Positions 18,652 to 29,876 of a stretch of 45,248 nt of DNA are shown here, one piece after another. Made by a program: the position numbers and the translations under genes. Each line of letters opens with the position of its first letter. The stretch's first letter is position 1. Origin of the DNA: Rubrivivax gelatinosus (GTDB lineage: Bacteria > Pseudomonadota > Gammaproteobacteria > Burkholderiales > Burkholderiaceae_C); contig NZ_NRRU01000040.1 of the NCBI RefSeq assembly GCF_016583785.1, positions 1-45,248 of the forward strand, written 5' to 3'. The notes below the pieces were generated by a model that did no database searches, was not told the DNA's origin, and was given only the letters and a program-made list of their open reading frames with translations.

Positions 18652-19314
18652 GTGGCCCGCTACACTCGCCGCACCGTGCCTCTAGCCGAGCGTTCCTACA
18701 CCACGATCGAAGTTTCCAGGCGGCTGGGCGTGTCGCTGCAGACCGTTCAACGCTGGGTCGATTCCGGCCATCTGAAAGCCTGGAAGACGCTGGGCGGACA
18801 CCGGCGCATCGATGCCGCCAGCGCCGAGCGTCTGTTCGCCGAGCGTGCAGCCGGTGCGACGCCCGTGGTGGTCGTGATCGACAACCAGCCGGGCGCGCGC
18901 GAAGAACTGGTGGAACTGGTGCGTCAGGCGCTGCCGGACGCCCAGGTGGCAGCGGTCGAAGACGGATTCCGGGGCTTGGTCGCGATCGGCCGGGCCGCCC
19001 CCGACATCGTCGTCACCGACATCCAGGTGGCGCACATGGACGGCTTCGAGATGCTGCGAAGTCTGGTCGGCGCCAGTGGGCCCCAGCCGCCGGCTTTCAT
19101 TGCCGTCACGGCGCTGTCGGATGCCGAACTGGCCGCGCTCGGCCCGCTGCCAGGCCAGGTGCTGCTGTTCCAGAAGCCGCCGGATCCCGGCCGCTTCATC
19201 GCCGCGCTGCAGGACAGCGCGAGCCGCGTTCAGGCCCGGGACGAGGCGGCGGTGGGCACTACCGCTGCCGAGACCCGCAAGCCGCGTGGGCGGCACGTGC
19301 GCAAGAGCGGCTGA
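18652..19314 (+). CDS. MerR/BldC-type HTH fused to a C-terminal receiver domain
   Basis: 220 residues. The N-terminal winged HTH (about 14-55) has the MerR/excisionase pattern, with VSRRLGVSLQTVQRWVDSG and then the wing LKAWKTLGGHRRI. The C-terminal receiver has phospho-acceptor Asp in VVTDIQVAHMDGF and Lys in FQKPPDP. Its acidic pocket reads VIDNQ, so one acid is Asn. Domain order is reversed from ordinary response regulators, which put DNA binding last. GTG 18652 lies 4 bases after the cheB stop with GAGG 8 bases upstream; GTG 18676 is an alternative. As last gene of the cluster it is the only plausible transcriptional output of the relay. Phosphorylation by CheA or the hybrid kinases is inference. 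Confidence 0.87.
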   Translation: MARYTRRTVPLAERSYTTIEVSRRLGVSLQTVQRWVDSGHLKAWKTLGGHRRIDAASAERLFAERAAGATPVVVVIDNQPGAREELVELVRQALPDAQVAAVEDGFRGLVAIGRAAPDIVVTDIQVAHMDGFEMLRSLVGASGPQPPAFIAVTALSDAELAALGPLPGQVLLFQKPPDPGRFIAALQDSASRVQARDEAAVGTTAAETRKPRGRHVRKSG

Positions 19315-19331
19315 GCCGTGTGCGCGGGTGC

Positions 19332-19353
19332 CGTCGGCCGACGATGGCCGACG
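19332..19353. terminator. Stem-loop between convergent genes
   Basis: CGTCGGCC (332-339 of this kb), a 6-base loop and GGCCGACG (346-353) make a perfect 8-bp stem in the 51-bp gap between the end of the che cluster and the convergent minus-strand FIST-like gene. No T-run follows on either strand, so it may be a bidirectional transcription stop of modest strength. Confidence 0.4.
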
Positions 19354-19365
19354 ACGGCCGGCCGC

Positions 19366-20349
19366 TCACACCACGCGCAGCACCACCATCGTCTGGTTCA
19401 GCAGCTGGTAGGCGATCTCGCCGAAGGTGGCCGGCCCCTGGACGCCGCCGATGGCCTTGCCCTCGAGTTCGCCGAACAGGAAGTTGAGCACGCAGTTGCA
19501 GGCCAGCACCGCGCCGTCCAGGTCCTGCGCCGCGAGCCGGCTGCGGAAGGCCTCGGCGTAGTCGGCGATCGGGCGCGCGACGCGGTAGTCCACGCCCGGG
19601 AACACCGGCGCGTACAGCTGCACCAGGCCGCCGGCGGCCGGCACGCGTTGCAGCGAGGCGTTGATGCGTGCACCGGCGAAGTCGCCCACCAGCGGCAGCT
19701 GGCCGTGTTCCAGCCCGCGCGAGCGCAGGTAGGAGGCGAAGTTGACGCGCTCGCCGTTGACGCGGCAGGTCTCGACCTCGAAGCTGGTGTCGTCGAAGCG
19801 CAGCACGTCGCCGTCGTCGGGCTCGAACAGGTTGACGATGTCGATGCAGGCCAGCTTGTCGGCGGGCAGCTTCAGGTAGGCGACGACCGCGCGGTCCTCG
19901 TGGCGCGTGCCGGTGCTGCCTTCGTAGACCGTGGGCCTGACGCTGCCGATCTCGCTGACGTGGCAGCCGGCGATCCAGCCGACGGTGGGTTTGACGAAGG
20001 CGTCCTCGTAGCTGGCCGCTTCGGCGGCGAAACGCTGGTGGGCGCGGCTGCCGCCCGGGATGATCGTGATCGACACGCCGTTGTCCGGCGCATGGCCGGC
20101 GATGCCTGCCAGCTCGTCGGCGCCATAGCTGGCGAAGCTGACCTCGCCCAGCGGCGCCAGGTCGGTGACGAAGACGTGCTGCGCGTCGGACACCGTGCCG
20201 CCCTGGTTCAGCATGAAGTAGGGGATGGAGCCGCCGATCCAGCGGCCCGGCGGCAGCGCGCGCAGCGCGGCGTCGGTGCCGGCCACGCACAGCGCTGCGC
20301 CGGTGCGGATCAGGTCGCAGGCGGTCTGCAGTGAAACGAGTTGGTTCAT
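19366..20349 (-). CDS. FIST-like protein of unknown function
   Basis: 327 residues, soluble, no signal peptide. I do not recognise a named function. The C-terminal part, with AFRSRL, CVLNFLFGELEG, GPATFGEIAY and NQTMVVLRV, resembles the end of FIST_C sensory domains (TYGEI...hnqT pattern). The N-terminus has GTDAALRALPPGRWIGGSIPYF, a turn often seen in conserved betaproteobacterial unknowns. FIST domains are thought to bind small ligands and usually sit in receptors or kinases; this one is free-standing. It lies 7 bases after a 71-residue gene, behind a possible sigma-54 promoter and directly downstream of atoC, so control by AtoC is plausible. The FIST link is a motif impression, not a proven hit. 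Confidence 0.8.
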   Translation of the reverse strand: MNQLVSLQTACDLIRTGAALCVAGTDAALRALPPGRWIGGSIPYFMLNQGGTVSDAQHVFVTDLAPLGEVSFASYGADELAGIAGHAPDNGVSITIIPGGSRAHQRFAAEAASYEDAFVKPTVGWIAGCHVSEIGSVRPTVYEGSTGTRHEDRAVVAYLKLPADKLACIDIVNLFEPDDGDVLRFDDTSFEVETCRVNGERVNFASYLRSRGLEHGQLPLVGDFAGARINASLQRVPAAGGLVQLYAPVFPGVDYRVARPIADYAEAFRSRLAAQDLDGAVLACNCVLNFLFGELEGKAIGGVQGPATFGEIAYQLLNQTMVVLRVV

Positions 20350-20356
20350 CGTGTCC

Positions 20357-20572
20357 TCAGACGGCGGTGAGTTGCTGGACCTCGGCCGGGAGGATGCGCT
20401 CCCACTTGCTGAAGAAGGCGTGCATGTCGGCGATCTTGGTGCTCACCGGATCGGCGCTGCGCTCGATGCGCTTGCACAGCAGCTGGGTGCCCAGGTGCTG
20501 CGTCTTGATGCGCGTGATGGCGCCGTCGGCAAGCCGCCGCCAGCAGGGATGGTTCAGGTCGGGAAGGGCCAT
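20357..20572 (-). CDS. Conserved small protein, unknown function
   Basis: 71 residues, basic N-terminal half, predicted mostly helical, no membrane segment or known motif. ATG 20572 is chosen because GGAGACAGC precedes it directly (GGAG, 5-base spacing); an upstream ATG at 20620 lacks this. It contains two Cys (C10, C33) not arranged as a metal site. It heads a two-gene unit with the FIST-like gene, so the two probably act together. Its length and the good ribosome site support a real gene. No function is suggested. Confidence 0.7.
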   Translation of the reverse strand: MALPDLNHPCWRRLADGAITRIKTQHLGTQLLCKRIERSADPVSTKIADMHAFFSKWERILPAEVQQLTAV

Positions 20573-20630
20573 GCTGTCTCCATGCGGCGCGCCGGCGCCG
20601 GGTCGTGGGCCCCGCGACAACGGGCGGGGC

Positions 20631-20646
20631 TGCGCCCATTAAGCCA
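20631..20646 (-). promoter_or_regulatory. Candidate sigma-54 promoter for the 71-residue/FIST-like pair
   Basis: Read on the minus strand, TGGCTTAATGGGCGCA has GG and GC separated by exactly 10 bases, as in -24/-12 promoters (TGGCACG-N4-TTGCA). The -24 half (TGGC) and GCA fit; the bases before the -12 GC do not. It lies about 60 bases before the start and just downstream of repeated elements that could be activator sites. Moderate match. Confidence 0.45.
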
Positions 20647-20672
20647 GCCTGCGCTGCCGATAGTGACAACAA

Positions 20673-20718
20673 TGCGCTTGAAAAGCGCAAAAATGAGCAT
20701 TAGGCGCTAAAAATGAGC
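20673..20718. repeat. Inverted and direct repeats downstream of atoC (activator sites or terminator)
   Basis: TGCGCTT (20673-20679), GAA, AAGCGCA (20683-20689) is a perfect 7-bp stem. AAAAATGAGC occurs at 20689-20698 and again at 20709-20718, exactly 20 bp apart, each preceded by GCGC. The TGCGC/GCGCA half-sites resemble those in the palindrome before atoD. The position, between the atoC stop and the sigma-54 candidate, fits enhancer sites for AtoC. The stem could instead terminate atoSC. Confidence 0.5.
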
Positions 20719-20722
20719 CTCT

Positions 20723-22104
<1,382 letters not shown>

Positions 22105-22108
<4 letters not shown>

Positions 22109-24015
22109 GGCGCGGGGTCGCTCGTTTGGTCGGGGCGGGGGCAGCGTATCGGAAGACGGATCTCCACAGTGGTGCCCTCGCCGATGTGGCTGTCGATGCT
22201 GATCGTGCCGGCGTGGGCGTCGACGATGCGGTGCACCATCGCCAGCCCGAGGCCGGTGCCCGAAGCCTTGGTCGAGAAGAAGGGGTCGAAGACCTTGGCC
22301 AGGTTCTCCGGCGAGATGCCGACGCCGTCGTCGCACACGGCGATGCTGACCAGCCCGGCGTCGACCGCGGCCACCGCGATCTCGACGTGGCCGCCCTGCG
22401 GCAGCGCCTGTATGGCGTTGATCAGCAGGTTCAGGATCGCCTGCTTCAGCGCCTCGCGGTCGCCTTCGATGCCGGGCAGCCCGGGCTCGAGCTTCACCGC
22501 CACCTGCGCGTCGGAGCGGCCGCGCGCGAGGAAGGCGGTCTCGCGCACGAGTTCGCCGATGTCGATGCTGTCGATCTGCGGCGGCCGCGGCCGGCCGAAG
22601 GCGAGCAGCTCGCCGACGATGTGGTTCAGGCTGTCGACCTCGCGGATGATCAGCGGCCCGTAGTGGCGCCATTCCTCGATCGACTCGCAGTCCTGCAGGT
22701 ACTGCAGGAAGCCGCGGATCGAGGTCAGCGGGTTGCGGATCTCGTGCGCGATGCCGGCCGTCAGCTCGCCGAGCGCGGCCAGGCGGTCGGCGCGCATCAC
22801 CTGCACCATCAGCCGGTCGCGCTCGCTGACGTCCTTCAGCACGACGACGGCGCCGATCGGGCGGCCGTCGCCGTCGCGCAGCACGCTGGCCGAGGCGTCG
22901 ACCTTGAAGGTGTGCTCGCCGCGTGTCAGCTCGACGGCGACGCCGACGTTGGTGCGGCCACTGTCCAGCGTGTCCAGCAGCGCGCTGTGCGTCCGGTTGC
23001 TGGTGAACAGGTCGCGGTACGGGCGGCCCAGCGCCTGCTCGGCCGTGACCTCGTAGAGCTTTTGCGCCGCCGGGTTGATCGCGGTGACGACGCCACGGTG
23101 GTCGACGGCGACGATGCCGTCGGCGACGCTGGACAGGATGTTCTCGGTCAGCGAGCGTGCGTCCAGCAGCGCCTTGGCCATGCCGTTGATCGCATCGACG
23201 ACGACGCCGAGCTCGTCGCGCAGCGGCGGGATGCGATAGCGCAGGTCGGTCTCCATCGCCTCCAGCCCGTCGACGACGACGTCGACCTCGCGCGCGAGCC
23301 GGTGCGACATCACCCAGACCAGCACGAAGGCGACGCCGAAGCCGAAGAGCGCGGTCGCGACCGCGGCCAGGTAGGTCAGGCGCTGCTGCAGGCCGATGGC
23401 CTCGGTGGTCTCGTTGGCCCAGACGTAGCCGATGACCTGGCCCTTGCGCTCGATCGGCCGCATCGCGTTCAGGATCGAGCCGCGCACCAGGCTGCCTTCG
23501 GTGACACGCGGCTGGTTCAGCGCCATCACCTCGCGCCCGGGGTGGTCGGCGGGGATCGATCGCCCGATCGTGTAGGCGTAGTCGCGGCTCGGGCCGTAGG
23601 TGACGATGGCGTCGAGCCGGCGCACGTAGTAGCCCACGCCGATGCCGGGCTCGGCCGCGGCGACGCGGTCGGTCAGCGGCGTCAGGCGCTCGGACAGGCG
23701 GCGGATCGCGGCTTCGCGGTTGTCCCAGCCGCCGGGCACGCCGGCCAGGTAGGCATCGAAGCCGGGGCCGAGCTCGGAGTCGAGGATGCGCGTGATCGCG
23801 TAGAGCTTCTTCTCCTTCTCCACCAGCACCGCGCCGCGCTCCTGGTAGACGAGCGCGATCGCGACGCCTGCGATCGGCAGTGCCACCACCACCAGCGAGG
23901 TCGCGATCAACCGGTTGCGCAGCGTGTGAAAGGGCTGCAGGAACTCCTGCACCCGGTGGTGCCGGGGCCTGGGGTTCCCGGCGCGTCGCGCGTGCGCGGG
24001 ATCGGTTGTCGTCAT
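22105..24015 (-). CDS. atoS: Sensor histidine kinase AtoS
   Basis: 636 residues. Membrane helix 1 (about 34-57), periplasmic domain (58-208, double-Cache-like in extent), helix 2 (210-233), HAMP (to about 290), PAS (about 290-400, INPAAQKLYEVT), HisKA with phospho-His H424 in GIAHEIRNPLTSIRGF, and HATPase with STKASGTGLGLAM. It senses short-chain acids such as acetoacetate in known systems and phosphorylates AtoC. ATG 24015 leads into a charged cytosolic stretch before helix 1. It is divergent from atoD with a 292-bp regulatory region between them and co-transcribed with atoC. Confidence 0.92.
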
Positions 24016-24087
24016 TCGCTTGCCTCGGCTACGGGCCGCATTGTCGGTGGCCTTGGCGGGTCGTGCCGAAAGGTATGGCGCTCCGGG

Positions 24088-24113
24088 TGTGCAGTTCTTT
24101 GCGCAGCTGCGCA
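24088..24113. promoter_or_regulatory. Candidate AtoC enhancer upstream of atoD
   Basis: TGCGCAGCTGCGCA (24100-24113) is a perfect 14-bp palindrome, with a further TGTGCA half-site at 24088-24093. It lies about 75-90 bp upstream of the -24 element, a normal distance for a sigma-54 activator, and resembles the TGC(A/G)CA-rich dyad I recall for the E. coli AtoC site. Assignment to AtoC is inference. Confidence 0.6.
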
Positions 24114-24188
24114 GTGGTTTTCACATGGGTACCTGTTACTCAATTACGAATTGCAGATGAAACCCTTTAAAAACAACGGCTTGGGTAT

Positions 24189-24205
24189 TTGGCACGGCCT
24201 TTGCG
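24189..24205 (+). promoter_or_regulatory. Sigma-54 (-24/-12) promoter of atoDAEB
   Basis: TTGGCACGGCCTTTGCG matches the consensus TTGGCACG-N4-TTGC fully, with correct GG to GC spacing. The expected transcript start is near 24216, leaving a leader of about 90 bases before atoD. Together with the GAFTGA-bearing AtoC next door this is the clearest regulatory site in the window. Confidence 0.93.
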
Positions 24206-24307
24206 GAAAAGGCTCGCTCCCTCAGGATTTCGAGGGTGTTCACGGAAAGTCCCCAAGATGCTTCGCCGCCCAATAGGTTGCGGAGCGCATACCGGAGAAC
24301 CAAGACA

Positions 24308-24961
24308 ATGTCCAAAGTAACCGCTCTCGCGGATGCCGTCGCCCGAATCCCGGACGGTGCCACGCTGATGATCGGCGGCTTCATGGGGGTCGGCTCACCG
24401 CACCGCCTGATCGACGAACTCGTCCGCCAAGGCAAGCGTGATCTGACCGTCATCGCCAACGACACGGCGCGCAAAGGTGTCGACATCGGCAAGCTGATCG
24501 CCGCCGGCGCCGTCAAGAAGCTGGTCGCCTCGCACATCGGCCTGAACCCCGAGACCCAGCAACGCATGATCGCCGGCGAGATCGAGGTCGAGCTCGTGCC
24601 GCAGGGCACGCTGGCCGAGCGCATCCGCGCCGGCGGCACCGGTCTGGGCGGCGTGCTCACGCCCACCGGCGTCGGCACCGTGGTCGCCGAAGGCAAGCAG
24701 ACCCTCGAGGTTCAGGGCCGGACCTTCCTCGTCGAGACGCCGCTGCGCGCCGACTTCGCGCTCGTCGCCGCCTGGCGCGCCGACTACATCGGCAACCTCC
24801 AGTACGAGCTCACGGCTCGCAACTTCAACCCGGTGATGGCGATGGCCGCCGACCACGTGATCGCCGAAGCCGGCGAGATCGTGCCGGTCGGGATGATCGC
24901 CCCGGACCACGTGGAGACCGTCTCCGTGGTCGTCGACACCCTCGTGGCCAAGGAGGCCTGA
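24308..24961 (+). CDS. atoD: Acetate CoA-/acetoacetyl-CoA transferase alpha subunit AtoD
   Basis: 217 residues (E. coli form about 220). It is the alpha half of the type I CoA-transferase that moves CoA from acetyl-CoA to acetoacetate or short-chain acids. Family marks: DGATLMIGGFMGVG near the N-terminus, LVASHIGLNPETQQ, and VPQGTLAERIRAGGTGLGG. GGAG lies 10 bases before ATG 24308. It is the first gene of the sigma-54 operon, with one base between its stop and atoA. Confidence 0.95.
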   Translation: MSKVTALADAVARIPDGATLMIGGFMGVGSPHRLIDELVRQGKRDLTVIANDTARKGVDIGKLIAAGAVKKLVASHIGLNPETQQRMIAGEIEVELVPQGTLAERIRAGGTGLGGVLTPTGVGTVVAEGKQTLEVQGRTFLVETPLRADFALVAAWRADYIGNLQYELTARNFNPVMAMAADHVIAEAGEIVPVGMIAPDHVETVSVVVDTLVAKEA

Positions 24962-24962
24962 C

Positions 24963-25619
24963 ATGGACGACAAGACCCTCATCGCCAAGCGCGTGGCCCA
25001 GGAACTCAAGAGCGGCCAGCTCGTCAACCTGGGCATCGGCCTGCCGACGCTGGTGGCGCGCTACCTGCCCACGGGCGTCAACGTCTTCTTCCAGTCGGAG
25101 AACGGCGTCATCGGCATGACGCCGCTGCCCGAACCCGGCATGGCGGCCGATGCGCTGACCGACGCCGGCGGCACGCCCACCAGCATCGTGCCTGGCGCCG
25201 CGGCCTTCGACAGCGTCGCCTCCTTCGGCTTCATCCGCGGCGGCCACCTCGACGTCACCGTGCTCGGCGGCCTGCAGATCGACGAAGCCGGCCAGCTCGC
25301 CAACTGGATGGTGCCGGGCAAGATGGTCCCGGGCATGGGCGGCGCGATGGACCTGGTGAGCGGCGCCAAGCGCGTGATCGTCGCCATGACGCACACCGCC
25401 AAGGGCGAGCCCAAGATCATCGAGCGCTGCTTCCTGCCGCTGACCTCGGTGCGCCGCATCGACCTGATCGTCACCGAAATGGCGGTCATCGAGCCCACCG
25501 CCGAAGGCCTGGTGCTGCGCGAAGTCGCGCCCGGCTTCACCGTCAAGGACGTCGTCGCCGCCACCGCGGCCCGCCTCATCGTGCCGGGCACCGTCACGAC
25601 GATGGCCATCGACGCCTGA
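24963..25619 (+). CDS. atoA: Acetate CoA-/acetoacetyl-CoA transferase beta subunit AtoA
   Basis: 218 residues. The beta half carries the catalytic glutamate, here E46 in FQSENGVIG, which forms the glutamyl-CoA thioester intermediate. VNLGIGLPTLVARYLP and the GGHLDVTVLGGLQID segment are typical. It lies directly after atoD and 27 bases before atoE. Substrates are most likely acetoacetate, butyrate and similar acids, with acetyl-CoA as donor. Confidence 0.96.
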   Translation: MDDKTLIAKRVAQELKSGQLVNLGIGLPTLVARYLPTGVNVFFQSENGVIGMTPLPEPGMAADALTDAGGTPTSIVPGAAAFDSVASFGFIRGGHLDVTVLGGLQIDEAGQLANWMVPGKMVPGMGGAMDLVSGAKRVIVAMTHTAKGEPKIIERCFLPLTSVRRIDLIVTEMAVIEPTAEGLVLREVAPGFTVKDVVAATAARLIVPGTVTTMAIDA

Positions 25620-25646
25620 GTGCCCTCTCTCCCCAGGAAGACAACC

Positions 25647-27074
25647 ATGTCAGCAGTTCTCGACAAAAACGGGATTCCCCAGAACGACGCCGACGGCCCC
25701 CGCGGCCTCGCACGCCTGGCCTACGCCTTCACCGGCTGGGCCGAGAAGTGGTTCCCCGACGCCTTCGTCTTCGTCATCCTGACGCTGTTTGCCGTCGTCG
25801 CCGGCGACCTGTTCATCGGCGCCTCGCCGCTGGCCATCGCCAAGGGCTTCGGTGACGGCTTCTGGTCGCTGATCCCGTTCACGATGCAGATGGCGATGGT
25901 CGCCATCGCCGGCTACGTCGTCGCCGCGTCGCCGCCGTGCACGCGCCTCATCGACCGCCTGGCGGCGGTGCCCAAGACCGGCCGCGGCGCCATCGCCTGG
26001 GTCGCGACGATCTCGATGATCGCGTCGATGTTCAACTGGGCGCTGAGCCTGGTGCTCGGCGGCCTGCTGGTGCGCGCCCTGGCGCGGCGCTCCAACCTGC
26101 ACATGGACTACCGCGCCGCCGGCGCCGCGGCCTACCTCGGCCTGGGCGCGACCTGGGCGCTGGGTCTGTCCTCGTCCTCGGCGATGCTGCAGGCCAACCC
26201 GGCCTCGCTGCCCAAGTCGATCTCGGACATCAGCGGCGTGATCCCGCTGTCGGAAACGATCTTCCTGCCGCAGTCGATCGTGATGTGCGTGATCATCATG
26301 GCCTGCACGATCACGGTGGCCTACTTCTCGGCACCGCGCGGCGCCACCGTCAAGACCGCCCAGGACATGGGTTGCGACGTGTCGGCCGACGCCAAGGTCG
26401 AAGAGACCGCCGGCCGCCCGGGCGACTGGTTCGAGTTCTCGCCGATCCTGCCGATCCTGGTCGTGCTGCTGGCCGCCGGCTTCATCTGGACCGAGTTCCA
26501 GGCCAAGAGCCCGCTCAACGTCATCTCGAACCTGAACACCTACAACTTCGTGTTCCTGATGATCGGCCTGCTGCTGCACCGCAACATCCGCTCCTTCCTG
26601 AAGGCGGTGGCCAAGGCGGTGCCGACGACGGCCGGGGTGCTGATCCAGTTCCCGTTCTACGGCGCCATCGCCGCGATCCTGACGCACGTCACCGGGACCG
26701 ACGGCGTCTCGATCTCGCACCACATCTCCGAGCTCTTCGTCTCGATCGCCAACGAGCACACCTTCCCGGTCGTGATCGGCATCTACTCGGCGATCCTCGG
26801 CTTCCTGGTGCCCTCGGGCGGCGGCAAGTGGATCATCGAAGCGCCCTACGTGCTGCAGGCCGCCAAGGACCTTCACGCCCACATGGGCTGGGCGGTCCAG
26901 GTCTACAACGCCGCTGAAGCGCTGCCCAACCTGATCAACCCGTTCTGGATGCTGCCGCTGCTCGGTGTGCTCGGCCTGCGTGCCCGCGACATCGTCGGGT
27001 TCTGCTTCACGCAGCTGATCTTCAACGCACCGCTCGTGATGTTCCTTCTCTGGGGACTGGCCCTGACGCTGTAA
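25647..27074 (+). CDS. atoE: Short-chain fatty acid transporter AtoE
   Basis: 475 residues, an inner-membrane protein with many hydrophobic segments, matching the AtoE/short-chain fatty acid transporter family (E. coli about 440). Typical stretches are [13 protein letters not shown] near the N-terminus, [13 protein letters not shown], and [14 protein letters not shown] in the C-terminal half. ATG 25647 has AGGAAG upstream. It probably imports short-chain acids or acetoacetate for AtoDA. A strong hairpin follows its stop. Confidence 0.93.
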   Translation: MSAVLDKNGIPQNDADGPRGLARLAYAFTGWAEKWFPDAFVFVILTLFAVVAGDLFIGASPLAIAKGFGDGFWSLIPFTMQMAMVAIAGYVVAASPPCTRLIDRLAAVPKTGRGAIAWVATISMIASMFNWALSLVLGGLLVRALARRSNLHMDYRAAGAAAYLGLGATWALGLSSSSAMLQANPASLPKSISDISGVIPLSETIFLPQSIVMCVIIMACTITVAYFSAPRGATVKTAQDMGCDVSADAKVEETAGRPGDWFEFSPILPILVVLLAAGFIWTEFQAKSPLNVISNLNTYNFVFLMIGLLLHRNIRSFLKAVAKAVPTTAGVLIQFPFYGAIAAILTHVTGTDGVSISHHISELFVSIANEHTFPVVIGIYSAILGFLVPSGGGKWIIEAPYVLQAAKDLHAHMGWAVQVYNAAEALPNLINPFWMLPLLGVLGLRARDIVGFCFTQLIFNAPLVMFLLWGLALTL

Positions 27075-27085
27075 GGCGTCGCGGA

Positions 27086-27114
27086 CGGGGGGCCGGCCGC
27101 GAACCGGCCCCCCG
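27086..27114 (+). terminator. Strong GC hairpin after atoE
   Basis: CGGGGGGCCGG (27086-27096), a 7-base loop and CCGGCCCCCCG (27104-27114) form a perfect 11-bp stem followed by CCTTTC. It is intrinsic-terminator-like with a short pyrimidine tail. atoB begins 100 bases later, so the hairpin may reduce its transcription or protect the upstream message. Confidence 0.7.
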
Positions 27115-27213
27115 CCTTTCAAACCCCGGATTCCTTCCTACCGACCACCGCCGTCAGCGCCCCGCAGCCGAGAACCCGTTCGGCGCGGCACTGCCGGCCA
27201 GGAGATTCAAGAC

Positions 27214-28389
<1,176 letters not shown>

Positions 28390-28417
28390 AATGTGAGGCG
28401 TTGACGTTTCGTCGCTT

Positions 28418-28441
28418 GCCGCCCACACCGCGGCGGGCGGC
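28418..28441 (+). terminator. Hairpin after atoB
   Basis: GCCGCCC (28418-28424) and GGGCGGC (28435-28441) can pair around a 10-base loop, 29 bases after the atoB stop. No T-run follows; instead an AT-rich TTATATAT (28448-28455) comes next, which could be a -10 element for ackA. Weak terminator candidate. Confidence 0.35.
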
Positions 28442-28646
28442 GATCGGTTATATATCGCCGCTTCCGGTATGCGGGTTTACGTGCACCCGCTGCTTGACCC
28501 CGGATCGCCCGCAGGCTGACAGGAGTGTCGTCATGCCGCGCGTTTGTCCCGAGATGGGCGCCCTTCCCAGCAGGCGATACGCACGATCTCATCCGACCCC
28601 CTTGCGGAGTCCGGCCTGCGGGCTGCCCCTGTTCGAAAGTTTTTCC

Positions 28647-29875
<1,229 letters not shown>

Positions 29876-29876
<1 letters not shown>

